Assembly (NCBI GenBank): GCA_910585945.1 | Contig: CAJUHZ010000050.1 | Coordinates: forward strand, 1 to 16,243 | Length of the DNA: 16,243 nucleotides | Direction: 5' to 3' | Source of the DNA: an uncultured Bilophila sp. | GTDB lineage: Bacteria; Desulfobacterota; Desulfovibrionia; Desulfovibrionales; Desulfovibrionaceae | Part shown: positions 7,195-15,294 of the stretch, in pieces | Position numbering within the stretch: the stretch's first letter is position 1 | How the letters are laid out: the number at the start of each line of letters is the position of its first letter | The notes under the pieces: generated by a model | The model's input: only the letters and a program-made list of their open reading frames with translations | The model's database searches: none | What the model was told of the DNA's origin: nothing | Position numbers and translations under genes: made by a program

Positions 7195-9282
7195 ATGGAA
7201 TTCCGCATCGCCGACACCTTCACCGCTAGTTTGTGCAAGCTGACTGCCGATGAGCAGAAACTGGTCAAACAGACAGCTTTTGATGCACAGGTCAATCCGT
7301 CCAGTCCTGGGCTTCGTTTTCATAAGCTGGATCGCGGCAGGGACAAAAATTTCTGGTCCCTGTCTGTGGGTATGGATATCCGCATTATCGTACATCGTAC
7401 GGCGCAAAGTTTGCTGTTCTGCTATGTGGATCATCACGACAAGGCCTACGCGTGGGCAGAAAAACGTAAACTGGAGGTGCATCCGCAAACCGGCGCGGCC
7501 CAAATTGTGGAAGTTCGGGAAGTGGTGCAAACCGTCACGCGGCCTGCGACTGAGCGCACAACAGTGCGTGCCCTGTTCGCGTCTGTTTCTGATGAACAGC
7601 TCTTGAGTTGTGGTATTCCCGCTGAATGGCTTCCCGCAGTGCGGGCGCTTGCTGATCAGGATGCTTTGTTGGAGCTGGCATCACATCTCCCGGCGGAAGC
7701 GGGAGAAGCCCTGCTGGATATGGCTTTGGGGCGGATACCTACTATTGGCTATGCCACCCTTACACCGACAACCCAGGATTTTTCTGTCGCTTTTCAGCAC
7801 CCGGATTCCCAACGCCGTTTCCGCCTCATGGGCAGCGCGGAAGAACTGCAACGGGCCCTGGAATATCCATGGGATAAATGGCTTGTTTTCCTCCATCCCG
7901 ATCAACGCACCCTGGTGGAAGGCAGCTTCAACGGGCCGATCAAGGTATGTGGCTCCGCAGGAACGGGAAAAACTGTTGTCGCCTTGCATCGAGCGGTACA
8001 TTTGGCACGCACCAACCCGGATGCCCGAATTTTACTCACTACTTTAAGCGACCCTCTTGCCCATGCTTTACGCAACAAACTCAACTGTCTGCTGGCCCAT
8101 GAGCCAAAGCTGGCCGAACGTGTTGATGTTCGGGCTCTGGCAGCGCAAGCACAACGCCTGTTCCGCCTGCGAGAACCGGATATTGCCAGAGGCGTTACAC
8201 TTGCCACCAAGACGCACATTCTGGACATTCTACGGCAGGAAGTAGCAACTCTGCAACTTAAAGGATATACGGAACGTTTCCTGTACGCTGAATGGCATGA
8301 ACTGGTGGATGCCCGTCAACTGACATCGTGGGAAGAATACCGCGTTACACCGCGCCTCGGCAGGAAAACTCGTCTTTCCGAACAGCGTCGCCAAGCCCTT
8401 TGGGCCGTATTTGAACGTGTGAACAACGCGTTGGCGGAACAACATCTTTGCACGGAAGCAGCTCTCTATACCCGGCTGGCATTCCTGATGGCCGAAACGA
8501 CAAATCCGCCCTTTGATTTTGTTGTTGTAGATGAAGCGCAGGATTTGAGCTATGCACAAATGCGCTTTGTAGCCGCGCTCGGCGCGCACAGGCCGGATGC
8601 CCTCTGCTTCTGTGGTGATCTTGGACAACGCATTTTCCAGTTGCCTTTCTCCTGGAAATCTTTGGGCGTGGACATTCGGGGGCGTTCCTTTACCCTGCGC
8701 GTCAACTATCGCACGTCACATCAGATACGCAGTCAGGCCGACAAACTCCTGGATGCGGAACTCACCGATGCCGATGGCAACGTGGAAAAACGGAGCAATC
8801 CCATTTCCGCCTTCAATGGCCCACAACCCGACATCCTCTCTTTTGCGTCAGAAGAAGAGGAAAACCAGGCTGTGGCGCGATGGCTTGCCGCACGCCGTGG
8901 CAACGGTGTGGCTGCACGGGAAATGGCAGTCTTTGTCCGCTCTGAGGCGGAAATTCCCCGCGCCGAAGCCGCGTTGCGCCAGGCAGAAATTCCCTATGTC
9001 ATTCTTGACAGAGAGATGGATATTCCCAAGGACAGCGCCACTATTGCTGTCATGCACCTTGCCAAGGGGTTGGAGTTTTACGCCGTGGCCGTCATGGCCT
9101 GTGATGCCGATGTCATCCCCTCCCAACAACGAATAGAAGATATGGGCGATGATACGGATTTGGAAGACGTGTACAACACTGAACGTCAGCTTTTGTATGT
9201 GGCCTGTACGCGGGCGCGGGATCACCTGCTGATCTGTGGTGTGGAGCAGACATCGGAGTTTCTGGATGACCTATTAATTTAG
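7195..9282 (+). CDS. UvrD/Rep-type SF1 helicase with RelE/ParE-like N-terminal domain
   Basis: This 695-residue protein combines two modules. Residues 1 to about 90 (FRIAD..., GLRFHKL..., FWSLSV..DIRIIVHR..., CYVDHHDKAYAWAE) have the strand pattern of RelE/ParE toxin-fold proteins. From about residue 240 it is a UvrD-like ATPase: Walker A GSAGTGKT (about 254-261), Walker B VVVDEAQD (about 442-449), motif III-like GDLGQRIF (about 475-482), NYRTS (about 503-507), HLAKGLEF (about 620-627) and motif VI YVACTRARDH (about 667-676). It is expected to unwind or translocate on DNA in an ATP-dependent way. Start ATG 7195 is preferred over TTG 7189 because AGGG (7185-7188) is spaced 6 bases from it. It begins 8 bases after the nuclease stop, so the two are probably co-transcribed and may act together. 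Whether the RelE fold is a nuclease or only a binding module cannot be told here. Confidence 0.88.
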   Translation: MEFRIADTFTASLCKLTADEQKLVKQTAFDAQVNPSSPGLRFHKLDRGRDKNFWSLSVGMDIRIIVHRTAQSLLFCYVDHHDKAYAWAEKRKLEVHPQTGAAQIVEVREVVQTVTRPATERTTVRALFASVSDEQLLSCGIPAEWLPAVRALADQDALLELASHLPAEAGEALLDMALGRIPTIGYATLTPTTQDFSVAFQHPDSQRRFRLMGSAEELQRALEYPWDKWLVFLHPDQRTLVEGSFNGPIKVCGSAGTGKTVVALHRAVHLARTNPDARILLTTLSDPLAHALRNKLNCLLAHEPKLAERVDVRALAAQAQRLFRLREPDIARGVTLATKTHILDILRQEVATLQLKGYTERFLYAEWHELVDARQLTSWEEYRVTPRLGRKTRLSEQRRQALWAVFERVNNALAEQHLCTEAALYTRLAFLMAETTNPPFDFVVVDEAQDLSYAQMRFVAALGAHRPDALCFCGDLGQRIFQLPFSWKSLGVDIRGRSFTLRVNYRTSHQIRSQADKLLDAELTDADGNVEKRSNPISAFNGPQPDILSFASEEEENQAVARWLAARRGNGVAAREMAVFVRSEAEIPRAEAALRQAEIPYVILDREMDIPKDSATIAVMHLAKGLEFYAVAVMACDADVIPSQQRIEDMGDDTDLEDVYNTERQLLYVACTRARDHLLICGVEQTSEFLDDLLI

Positions 9283-9323
9283 GCAGCAGGCCACCAACAT
9301 CAAAAAGGCAGTTCGATTTAAAC

Positions 9324-9344
9324 TGGTGGGAATAGTGGTGGGAA
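9324..9344 (+). repeat. Short direct repeat TGGTGGGAA, two copies
   Basis: TGGTGGGAA occurs at 9324-9332 and 9336-9344, 12 bases apart, just left of the terminator and tRNA fragment. It could be a recombinase arm site or a degraded coding tail; nothing else supports either. Confidence 0.4.
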
Positions 9345-9359
9345 CAAATCCCTCTTACG

Positions 9360-9392
9360 AAAAAAGGCTTACGATTTTCACCGTAAGCCTTT
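9360..9392 (-). terminator. Rho-independent terminator, tRNA-side, probably bidirectional
   Basis: AAAGGCTTACG (9363-9373) and CGTAAGCCTTT (9382-9392) form a perfect 11-bp stem around an 8-base loop. On the minus strand the stem runs directly into a six-T tract (complement of the A run 9360-9365). It lies just beyond the 3' end of the minus-strand tRNA fragment, so it is most simply the tRNA gene's own terminator. In the plus direction it would also stop transcripts from the helicase gene. Confidence 0.75.
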
Positions 9393-9400
9393 AAATTTCT

Positions 9401-9448
<48 letters not shown>

Positions 9449-9533
9449 TTTTTAGAGACGTTTGAAGGATTTTGACATGCATGGATTTTCTTTGATTCAC
9501 ATTTATTTACAATATGTTATGAAATTATTTTTT

Positions 9534-9562
9534 TTGACAGAGATTGAACAAAATGGTTAGGA
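9534..9562 (+). promoter_or_regulatory. Probable integrase promoter
   Basis: A perfect -35 TTGACA lies at 9534-9539 in an AT-rich stretch. The best -10 at a spacing of 17 bases is TTAGGA (9557-9562), a poor match that overlaps the first GGTTAGGA repeat. The long leader (about 100 bases to the ATG) holds the other two repeats. Confidence 0.4.
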
Positions 9563-9592
9563 ATTGACGGTGTGGTTAGGAATAGGTTAGGA
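9555..9592 (+). repeat. Three GGTTAGGA direct repeats upstream of int
   Basis: GGTTAGGA occurs at 9555-9562, 9574-9581 and 9585-9592 (the first two extend to GGTTAGGAAT). Start-to-start distances are 19 and 11 bases. They lie between the att fragment and the int start and overlap the likely promoter. This is where recombinase arm-binding or excisionase sites usually lie. An inverted copy (TCCTAACC) recurs at 13286-13293 and a CCTAACC at 13219-13225. Confidence 0.65.
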
Positions 9593-9661
9593 CGAAATTG
9601 CAGGTCAGGAGTTCCTTCCCTGCCCGCGTCGTGATAATTTTTTCAGATTTGGGTATCCAGC

Positions 9662-10801
9662 ATGGCCTCAAAATACAAGCGGTATCACCCGAAAAAATGG
9701 GCCGGAGTGTATGTGTATGAGCTGCGGGAGCTGCATAATGGTTCGCCGGACATGTGCTTTGTCATTAATTTCCGTTCCGGGCGTCGCCTCATCTGGGAAA
9801 AGGTAGGCAAAATCTCCGAGGGCTATGGGCCGGACGTGGCGGCGGAAATCCGCGCCGAGCGGATAAAGGCCATCAGGCATGGCGAGGAAGTCAAAACCGC
9901 CAGGGAAATCCGCCGCGAACAGGCTGAAAAGGACAAGCCCTTTACCGAAATCGCGGACGCCTATTTTGACATCAAGGGGCCGACCCTCAAAGGGCTGACC
10001 ACGGATCGCAACCGTTACCTCAAGCATCTCAAACCATTGTTCGGCAAACGGAGCGTCTCGGAAATCACGCCCCAGATGGTGGAGGAACTTCGGAAGTCCC
10101 TGAGCGAACGCAAACCGGCCACGCTCTGGAATGTCCTTGAGCTTCTGCGGCGCATCATCAATTTCGGTCAGAAAACCAATCGTTGCCCCGCGCTGCGTTT
10201 CCAGATTGAAATGCCCGTCAAGGACAATGAAGTCATCGAGCACCTGACGCCGGAAGAAACCCGCGCATTTCTGGAGACAGCCCGCACATGGCCAGCCCGC
10301 GATGTGGGCAATATGCTCTTGCTGGCCTTTTTTACCGGTATGCGACGCGGGGAGATGTTCAAGCTGCAAGATGAGGACGTGGCCTTCGATCTCAAGCTCA
10401 TCCGCCTGCGTGATCCCAAGGGCAGAAAAACCCTCTCCATCGGCATGAGTTCCCTGGTGGAAGAACTGTTACAAGAACAAATGGCATGGCGTGACGAACA
10501 TTTTCCCGGCAGCCCCTATGTTTTCCCCGGCAAAAACGGCGAGATGCGCAAAGACTGCACAGCGGTTGACCGTTTCCGCAAGGCGGCGGGCCTGCCGCCC
10601 AAGTTCCGACCCTTCCACGGCTTGCGCCATCATTTCGCCGTCAGCCTCGCCAACAGTGGCAAATTCAGCATGGACATGATCTCGGAAATGCTGACGCACA
10701 AGAATGTGGATTTCACCAAAAAAAAGTATGCCCAATTCCTGCCGGAAACCTTGGCTGCTGCCAGCAACGCGGCGGCGGACATTCTGTCCGGCCGACGGTA
10801 G
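9662..10801 (+). CDS. int: Tyrosine recombinase (integrase)
   Basis: This 379-residue phage-type integrase should catalyse site-specific integration and excision of the element at a tRNA-Met gene. The catalytic set is visible: Arg in TGMRRGE (R228), HGLR (H319, R322), a second His in LTHKN (H346) and the nucleophile Tyr in KKKYAQF (Y356). The region from about residue 97 to 180 fits the SAM-like core-binding domain, and the first 90 residues the arm-binding part. Length is normal, and no frame break is seen. It reads away from the tRNA fragment at 9401-9448. The Shine-Dalgarno is weak (GGGT about 8 bases upstream), which suits low basal expression. Repeats in the leader suggest autoregulation or excisionase control. 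Confidence 0.93.
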   Translation: MASKYKRYHPKKWAGVYVYELRELHNGSPDMCFVINFRSGRRLIWEKVGKISEGYGPDVAAEIRAERIKAIRHGEEVKTAREIRREQAEKDKPFTEIADAYFDIKGPTLKGLTTDRNRYLKHLKPLFGKRSVSEITPQMVEELRKSLSERKPATLWNVLELLRRIINFGQKTNRCPALRFQIEMPVKDNEVIEHLTPEETRAFLETARTWPARDVGNMLLLAFFTGMRRGEMFKLQDEDVAFDLKLIRLRDPKGRKTLSIGMSSLVEELLQEQMAWRDEHFPGSPYVFPGKNGEMRKDCTAVDRFRKAAGLPPKFRPFHGLRHHFAVSLANSGKFSMDMISEMLTHKNVDFTKKKYAQFLPETLAAASNAAADILSGRR

Positions 10802-10868
10802 CTTTTGCGGCTGTTCCGATTACCGTATATTCTTGGTACAGGAAAAGGACATATTGTAAGGAGCCTGC

Positions 10869-12329
10869 ATGGCATTCACACTTCAGACGCTCAGGGAACA
10901 GGCCGCCGCAGGCGAGGACAGCACACGCCAGTTCAAGTCCAGAATCGACAATGCGGATTCTCTGGCTGCGGAAATGGCCGCCTTCGCCAATGCCGACGGG
11001 GGCGTCATCTTTATCGGCGTGCAGGATGATGGAACCATCTCCGGCATGACATCCCAGGAAGTGCATGCGGCGAACCAGTTGATCAGCAACGCAGCCAGTC
11101 AGCATGTCCGCAGCCCGCTTGTGGTGCAGACGCAGAACATTCTTCTTGAAAATGGAAATGTGGTTATTGCCCTGACCGTTCCGGCGGGAATGGACAAACC
11201 CTATTTTGACAGAAAAGGCGTCATTTGGTTGAAAGCCGGGGCGGACAAGCGACGTATCAATTCAAAAGAGGAACTGCGCCGTCTTTTTCAATATACCAGT
11301 CAATTCCATGCCGATGAATTGCCCACAAAGGCGGGCATCGACAAACTGGACAAGCTGCTGCTTCGGGATTTTTTGAAAAAACGGTATGACAGTGATTTCC
11401 CGGATACCCACGCAGAACAACTGCGCCTGCTGCAAAATCTGAATCTTGCCGCTGACGATGGAAATCTCAACCTGGCCGGGGTGCTGCTTTTTGCCGAACA
11501 ACCGGAACTGGTTTTTCCACAGTTCGTGGCAAAAGGCGTTCGCTTTCCGGGAATCGCCGTTCATGCCGATCGCTATGACGACACCGAGGATTTTGAAGGC
11601 CCGTTGAGCAGACTTTTCAAGGACGCCCTGGCTTTTGTCATGCGCAACCTGCACAAGGTACAGGGCAAGAATGGCGTCAATTCACCGGGCACGCCGGAAA
11701 TACCGGAACAGGTCTTTGAGGAACTGCTGGTCAATGCCCTTGTACACAGGGATTATCTTGTCAGCGCGCCTATTCGCATTTTCATCTTTGATGACCGGGT
11801 GGAAATCATCAGCCCCGGCACACTGCCAAACAATCTGACCATTGCCAACATCAAGACCGGCAATTCCAATATCCGCAATCCCATCCTGATTTCCTACGCC
11901 GCCAAGGGACTTTTGCCCTACCACGGCATCGGCTCCGGCATTCTGCGTGCTCTTAAGGCATGGCCGAATGTTGACTTTGAAGACGATCGGGAGGGTTCGC
12001 TGTTCAAGGCCATTGTACGCAGAGCCCACCGGCCTGCAGAAAACACAGGGGAGCTTGCACCAGAACTTGCACCGGAGACACAAAATTTGCACCAGAAACA
12101 AGGGATTTCTGATGCAACTCTGCACGATATTGCACCGGAAATTGCACCAGAACTTTTTGCGCTCCTTGAGCGTATCGCCGCCAATCCGCGCATAACCACA
12201 GCTGAACTTGCCACTGTTCTGAACGTGAGCCGACGCACAATTCTTTACAGAACAACCATGCTCAAGGAAAAGGGCATCTTGCGCCGCATCGGTCCCAGCA
12301 AGGGCGGACAATGGGAGATTCTCCCATGA
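10869..12329 (+). CDS. AlbA_2 (Schlafen-type) / GHKL-like ATP-binding protein with C-terminal winged helix
   Basis: This 486-residue protein matches the architecture often labelled predicted transcriptional regulator with an ATPase domain (COG2865-like). An N-terminal AlbA_2 domain is recognised from FANADGGVIFIGVQDDG (residues 39-55). A GHKL-like ATP-binding C-terminal region has E285, N289 and H293 in EELLVNALVHRDY and a glycine-rich GIGSG near 353-357. A linker of repeated APE units follows (about 396-428), and residues about 440-486 form a winged helix (TTAELATVLNVSRRTILYRT). AAGGAG (10858-10863) is well placed before the ATG. The stop overlaps the next start as ATGA, so the downstream membrane protein is translationally coupled. 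Its position between int and the AlpA-like gene is a typical cargo position; regulation or phage defence are both possible, and the role is unproven. Confidence 0.85.
   Translation: MAFTLQTLREQAAAGEDSTRQFKSRIDNADSLAAEMAAFANADGGVIFIGVQDDGTISGMTSQEVHAANQLISNAASQHVRSPLVVQTQNILLENGNVVIALTVPAGMDKPYFDRKGVIWLKAGADKRRINSKEELRRLFQYTSQFHADELPTKAGIDKLDKLLLRDFLKKRYDSDFPDTHAEQLRLLQNLNLAADDGNLNLAGVLLFAEQPELVFPQFVAKGVRFPGIAVHADRYDDTEDFEGPLSRLFKDALAFVMRNLHKVQGKNGVNSPGTPEIPEQVFEELLVNALVHRDYLVSAPIRIFIFDDRVEIISPGTLPNNLTIANIKTGNSNIRNPILISYAAKGLLPYHGIGSGILRALKAWPNVDFEDDREGSLFKAIVRRAHRPAENTGELAPELAPETQNLHQKQGISDATLHDIAPEIAPELFALLERIAANPRITTAELATVLNVSRRTILYRTTMLKEKGILRRIGPSKGGQWEILP
12055..12151 (+). repeat. Five copies of TTGCACC[A/G]GA encoding an APE-rich linker
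   Basis: The 10-base unit occurs at 12055-12064, 12067-12076, 12087-12096, 12130-12139 and 12142-12151 inside the AlbA_2/GHKL gene. Two pairs are 12 bases apart and read LAPE-LAPE and IAPE-IAPE; the middle copy is in another frame (reads LHQK). Spacing of paired copies is in whole codons, so gain or loss of a unit would keep frame. It joins the ATPase-like region to the winged helix. Confidence 0.7.
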
Positions 12330-13207
12330 AATTTGTTCCCAACGGTTCGATTGTCAAATTTCTGCTGATTGCCGCTCTGGGCTGTGGTCTTGCCTTTCTT
12401 GTTGCATGGCTGACGACCATGTTTGCCGTGATTAAACTTACGCAAGGAATTTCACTTACAGGAGTATCGCTGATACTGCTCTGGTGCGTTGTCATAGGCG
12501 GGGCCGCCGTTTGGAGCATCTGCGCGTTGTGTGCGCTCTATATGGGAACATGGCGCAAACATCATGTGGACCACGCACTCCGTTTGAGTGAAGCCATGCT
12601 CATGCTACATGCTTCCACGAATCACGAACAGTTGGAAGCGATTCGTCATTATCGTATCCGGGTATTCAAGAGTCATGAAGAAATCCCGGCGGGAGGAAAA
12701 CTCGGCGTTGATTGCCGTGAAGTTTCCAACTTTCTTTCCCCCATGCTCTTTGGTTTCAATAAGTTTTTCGCTCTCGGTTCGCCCGAATATTGCTGCGATG
12801 CCACACAGATTTCCGCAATTGTGGAAGAAAATCAGATGCGCTGGTGTGGTGAAAACAGTGTAGCTCCAAGCTGTGATGCCGCAAAATTCAACAGGGAAAT
12901 TGAGGAGTTGAAAAATAAATACACGGAGATGAGGGACAACTATACCGGAGCATCTGGACGGGAAGGAAAATTAAAAATCGAACTCGGGCAGATTGAAGCA
13001 CATATGCACATCCTGGTCACTTTGGCGAATAAGGCTACCAGAGAATTCACGCACCCACTCGCCAAGCATGAAATCACACGTCAATATAAGGAAATCGGCA
13101 AGACGCTGGGGGTTGAAAACGCTCCGGGCAATTACATAGAAATTTTTCGCAAGGCAATGCCGAAAGAGTATATCAACCACGGTGGAGCGCCTACCCAAAA
13201 TCCCTGA
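12326..13207 (+). CDS. Two-helix membrane protein with soluble C-terminal domain, unknown function
   Basis: I do not recognise this 293-residue protein. Two hydrophobic segments are clear near the N-terminus (about residues 9-32 and 43-66), separated by a short polar turn and followed by a basic WRKHH. That predicts a hairpin in the inner membrane with the large C-terminal part in the cytoplasm. The C-terminal part has a charged helical stretch (EIEELKNKYTEMRDNY, about 190-210) that may form a coiled coil. Start ATG 12326 overlaps the stop of the regulator gene (ATGA), and GGGAGA (12313-12318) is well spaced; ATG 12311 lacks that support. Coupling to an AlbA_2/GHKL protein suggests a sensor/effector pair, with the membrane protein as a possible effector. 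A resemblance to DUF4760-type membrane proteins is only a weak impression. Confidence 0.75.
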   Translation: MKFVPNGSIVKFLLIAALGCGLAFLVAWLTTMFAVIKLTQGISLTGVSLILLWCVVIGGAAVWSICALCALYMGTWRKHHVDHALRLSEAMLMLHASTNHEQLEAIRHYRIRVFKSHEEIPAGGKLGVDCREVSNFLSPMLFGFNKFFALGSPEYCCDATQISAIVEENQMRWCGENSVAPSCDAAKFNREIEELKNKYTEMRDNYTGASGREGKLKIELGQIEAHMHILVTLANKATREFTHPLAKHEITRQYKEIGKTLGVENAPGNYIEIFRKAMPKEYINHGGAPTQNP

Positions 13208-13216
13208 AAGGCAAGA

Positions 13217-13235
13217 AACCTAACCTGCTTAGGTT
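13217..13235 (+). repeat. Inverted repeat AACCTAA / TTAGGTT
   Basis: AACCTAA (13217-13223) and TTAGGTT (13229-13235) form a 7-bp stem with a 5-base loop. No immediate T-run follows, so it is less like a terminator than the hairpin at 13290. It contains CCTAACC, the complement of the GGTTAGG repeats upstream of int, and could be a protein-binding site. Confidence 0.45.
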
Positions 13236-13289
13236 CCCCCTCTTAAATTTTTTCAAATATAACACCATAAAATACCACGATAAAATCCT

Positions 13290-13330
13290 AACCTCCTCTT
13301 CTTAGACCTAAGAAGGGGAGGTTTTGTTTT
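13290..13330 (+). terminator. Strong Rho-independent terminator after the membrane protein gene
   Basis: AACCTCCTCTTCTTAG (13290-13305) pairs with CTAAGAAGGGGAGGTT (13308-13323) with a single mismatch, and TTTTGTTTT follows (13322-13330). It ends the int-side operon and insulates it from the AlpA-like/primase operon. A TTTTA tract on the other side (complement of 13281-13285) may allow some minus-strand termination. Confidence 0.75.
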
Positions 13331-13442
13331 GCTATTGCTAAGGCCCCTCCTGTTCAGGGTTTTTCCCAGGGCATAGGGTGTGTTCTCTCCAGATGCTTCT
13401 GGATGGATTCATACACTTCAGCCTGAATACAGGGAGATGCTG

Positions 13443-13652
13443 ATGGCGACCAAGAAATTATCCCCACAGGAAGTTGCCGACATGTACGGCGTGAAGGCAT
13501 GCACACTGGCCCGCTGGCGCTGTAAAAAAGTTGGCCCGCGCTACGCCAAGCTCGGCAGCCGCGTCATGTACGACATAGAAGACCTTGAAGATTGGTTTGC
13601 GTCACGTTGCGTACATACCAGAGATTCCGCCCCTCAACTGAGGAAAAGATGA
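13443..13652 (+). CDS. AlpA/excisionase-like helix-turn-helix DNA-binding protein
   Basis: This 69-residue basic protein has the MerR-type winged-helix pattern of AlpA, Xis and HTH_17 proteins: LSPQEVADMYGVKACTLARW forms the helix-turn-helix (about residues 6-25). KVGPRYAKLGSRVMYDIEDLEDWF then makes the wing and last helix (about 29-52). In P4-like satellites the equivalent protein activates integrase or drives excision, and a role on the GGTTAGGA sites is plausible but inferred. The frame is open from further upstream; ATG 13443 is chosen because AGGGAG (13431-13436) is 6 bases away, whereas ATG 13437 abuts it. Its TGA overlaps the ATG of the primase gene (ATGA at 13649-13652). Confidence 0.82.
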   Translation: MATKKLSPQEVADMYGVKACTLARWRCKKVGPRYAKLGSRVMYDIEDLEDWFASRCVHTRDSAPQLRKR

Positions 13653-15245
13653 TGGAGGGCGACATTCTGCACAGTTTTGTCGAGTGTCTGCGTGCAGCGG
13701 GGCTGGAGGTCGAGGCCGTTCAGGCTGACGGCCTTCTGCACCGTTGCGGCACAACGGACAGGCCCCACCGCAAGGACGGCGCGTACAAGGCGTTTATGGA
13801 TGCTCCGGCCTCCATCTGGTGGAAGAACTGGCGCACCGGCGATGAGGGAACGTGGACATACAAGCCAGAGAGGGAACTGACCACCGCCCAGCGCAAGGCT
13901 CTGCACGAGCGCCTTGCCGCCGCCAAAGCCGACACCAAGGCCGAACAGGAGCGCCGCTGGAAGGCCGCCGCAAAGCTGACCGCGAGCATCTGGAACCGTT
14001 CCCGAACCGCCGGGGACGACCATTCCTATCTGCAACGAAAGGAAGTCCCGGCCATCGGCTTGCGACAGACGGAGGACGGACGGCTTATTGTCCCGGTTCT
14101 GGATCAATCCGGCCGGATACAGAGCCTCCAATTCATCCTGCCGGACAAGCCCTCCGAGGGAACGGACAAGTTCTTTCTCAGGGGTGGCAAAACGTCCGGC
14201 GGCTTTTTCTCCATTCCTGCCAAAAACGGAACCAAGGACGGCCCGTTGCTCATTGCCGAAGGCTACGCCACAGGGACAAGCCTGCATCTGGCCACCGGAT
14301 ACGCCGTGCTGATTGCTTTCAACGCCGGAAATCTGGAAGCCGTGGCCCGCACAGCCCGTGCCCGGTATCCAGATCGGGAAATCCTTCTTTGCGCGGACAA
14401 CGACTGCGAAACCCTCAAACCCGACGGCACGCCGTGGAATCCCGGCAAGGAAGCGGCTTCCAGAGCGGCGCAGGCCGTAGGTGGCAAGCTGGCCGTCTGC
14501 CCGGCCCATGAAGACAAGGCAACGGACTTCAACGATCTGCACCGGCTGCGTTCCCTTGAAACTGTCCGCGCCGTTGTGGAAGCTGCACGAAAACAGGATG
14601 CCGATTGCCCCATGCCGGAAGGTTTCTTTCTTGTGCCGGAAGGCAAACGCGCCGGACTATACAAGCTGGAAACCAAACCGGACGGCGAAATGAATGAGGT
14701 TCGCCTCGGCCCTCCGCTCGCTGTGAAAGGCATGACTCGCGACAGTGAGGGCAACGAATGGGGCCTCATGCTGGAATGGGCTGATCCGGACGGCAAGAAG
14801 CATACCTGGCCCATGCCCATTGAACTGCTCTTTCGGCAGGGCGCGGACTGGTACAGCGCCCTGGCTTCCGGCGGCTGGTTCGGCAATCCCTCCGCCAGAA
14901 AAAAGCTGGTGGATTTTCTGTCATCCGTTCGCCCCACTCGCCGTATCCGCTGTGTGCCCCGCACCGGCTGGGACAATGCCGCGTATATTCTGCCGGATAC
15001 CGTTTACGGCAACACCTCCGGCGAAAACGTGGCGCTGCAATCCGCGCATCACGACGATCTGTATCGTACCGCCGGAAGCCTGGACGGCTGGAAGAAGATA
15101 GCCGCACTCTCCATCGGCAATTCCCGCCTGAGCTTTGCCCTGTGCGCGGCCTTCGCCGGGCCGTTGTTGCGTCTGGCCGGTCTGGAAGGCGGCGGCTTCA
15201 GCTTTGAGGGCGGTTCGTCATCGGGCAAGACCACCGCCTTGCAGA

Positions 15246-15247
15246 TA
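15246..15247. repeat. TA target-site duplication, left copy
   Basis: IS630/Tc1-type elements insert at TA and duplicate it. TA at 15246-15247 abuts the left inverted repeat, and TA at 16241-16242 abuts the right one. The TA belongs to an ATA codon of the primase gene. Confidence 0.75.
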
Positions 15248-15268
15248 GAGCAATTTGACTTTTATTTT
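15248..15268 (+). repeat. IS630 left terminal inverted repeat
   Basis: Starts directly after TA and pairs with the right end at 16220-16240 with about 4 to 5 mismatches over 21 bases. It contains TTGACT (15255-15260), which could serve as an outward or inward -35 element, though no -10 at standard spacing follows. Confidence 0.75.
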
Positions 15269-15294
15269 ATTTAGAAATTGTTTATACTACAGGG

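Larger units (their letters stand above)
13649..15274 (+). pseudogene. TOPRIM/DUF927 primase-helicase, truncated by IS insertion
   Basis: In intact form this would be a satellite or plasmid replication protein, joining a primase-type TOPRIM domain to a DUF927 superfamily-3-like helicase. TOPRIM residues are seen as IAEGYATG (E204) and ADND (D250, D252). The DUF927 part (about 337 onward: GLYKL, WGLMLEW, RTGWD, LQSAHHDD, GNSRLSFALCAAFAGPLL) ends at Walker A GGSSSGKTT (K527). Native sequence stops after Ile533 (ATA, 15245-15247). Eight codons from the IS (15248-15271) and a TAA/TAG-type stop at 15272-15274 then close a 541-residue product lacking Walker B and the rest of the ATPase. Start ATG 13649 overlaps the AlpA-like stop, and AGGAAAAG precedes it. 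The missing 3' part should resume just past 16242, outside the window. The element has probably lost autonomous replication. Confidence 0.85.

Noticed and set aside
9283..9400. Short coding tail (ends ...VVGTNPS..., stop near 9393) as a remnant gene
   Set aside because: No start, no recognisable family, and it runs through the terminator hairpin.
9555..9592. GGTTAGGA repeats as plasmid-type iterons or a replication origin
   Set aside because: Only three copies with irregular spacing, no DnaA box recognised, and they sit at the int promoter.
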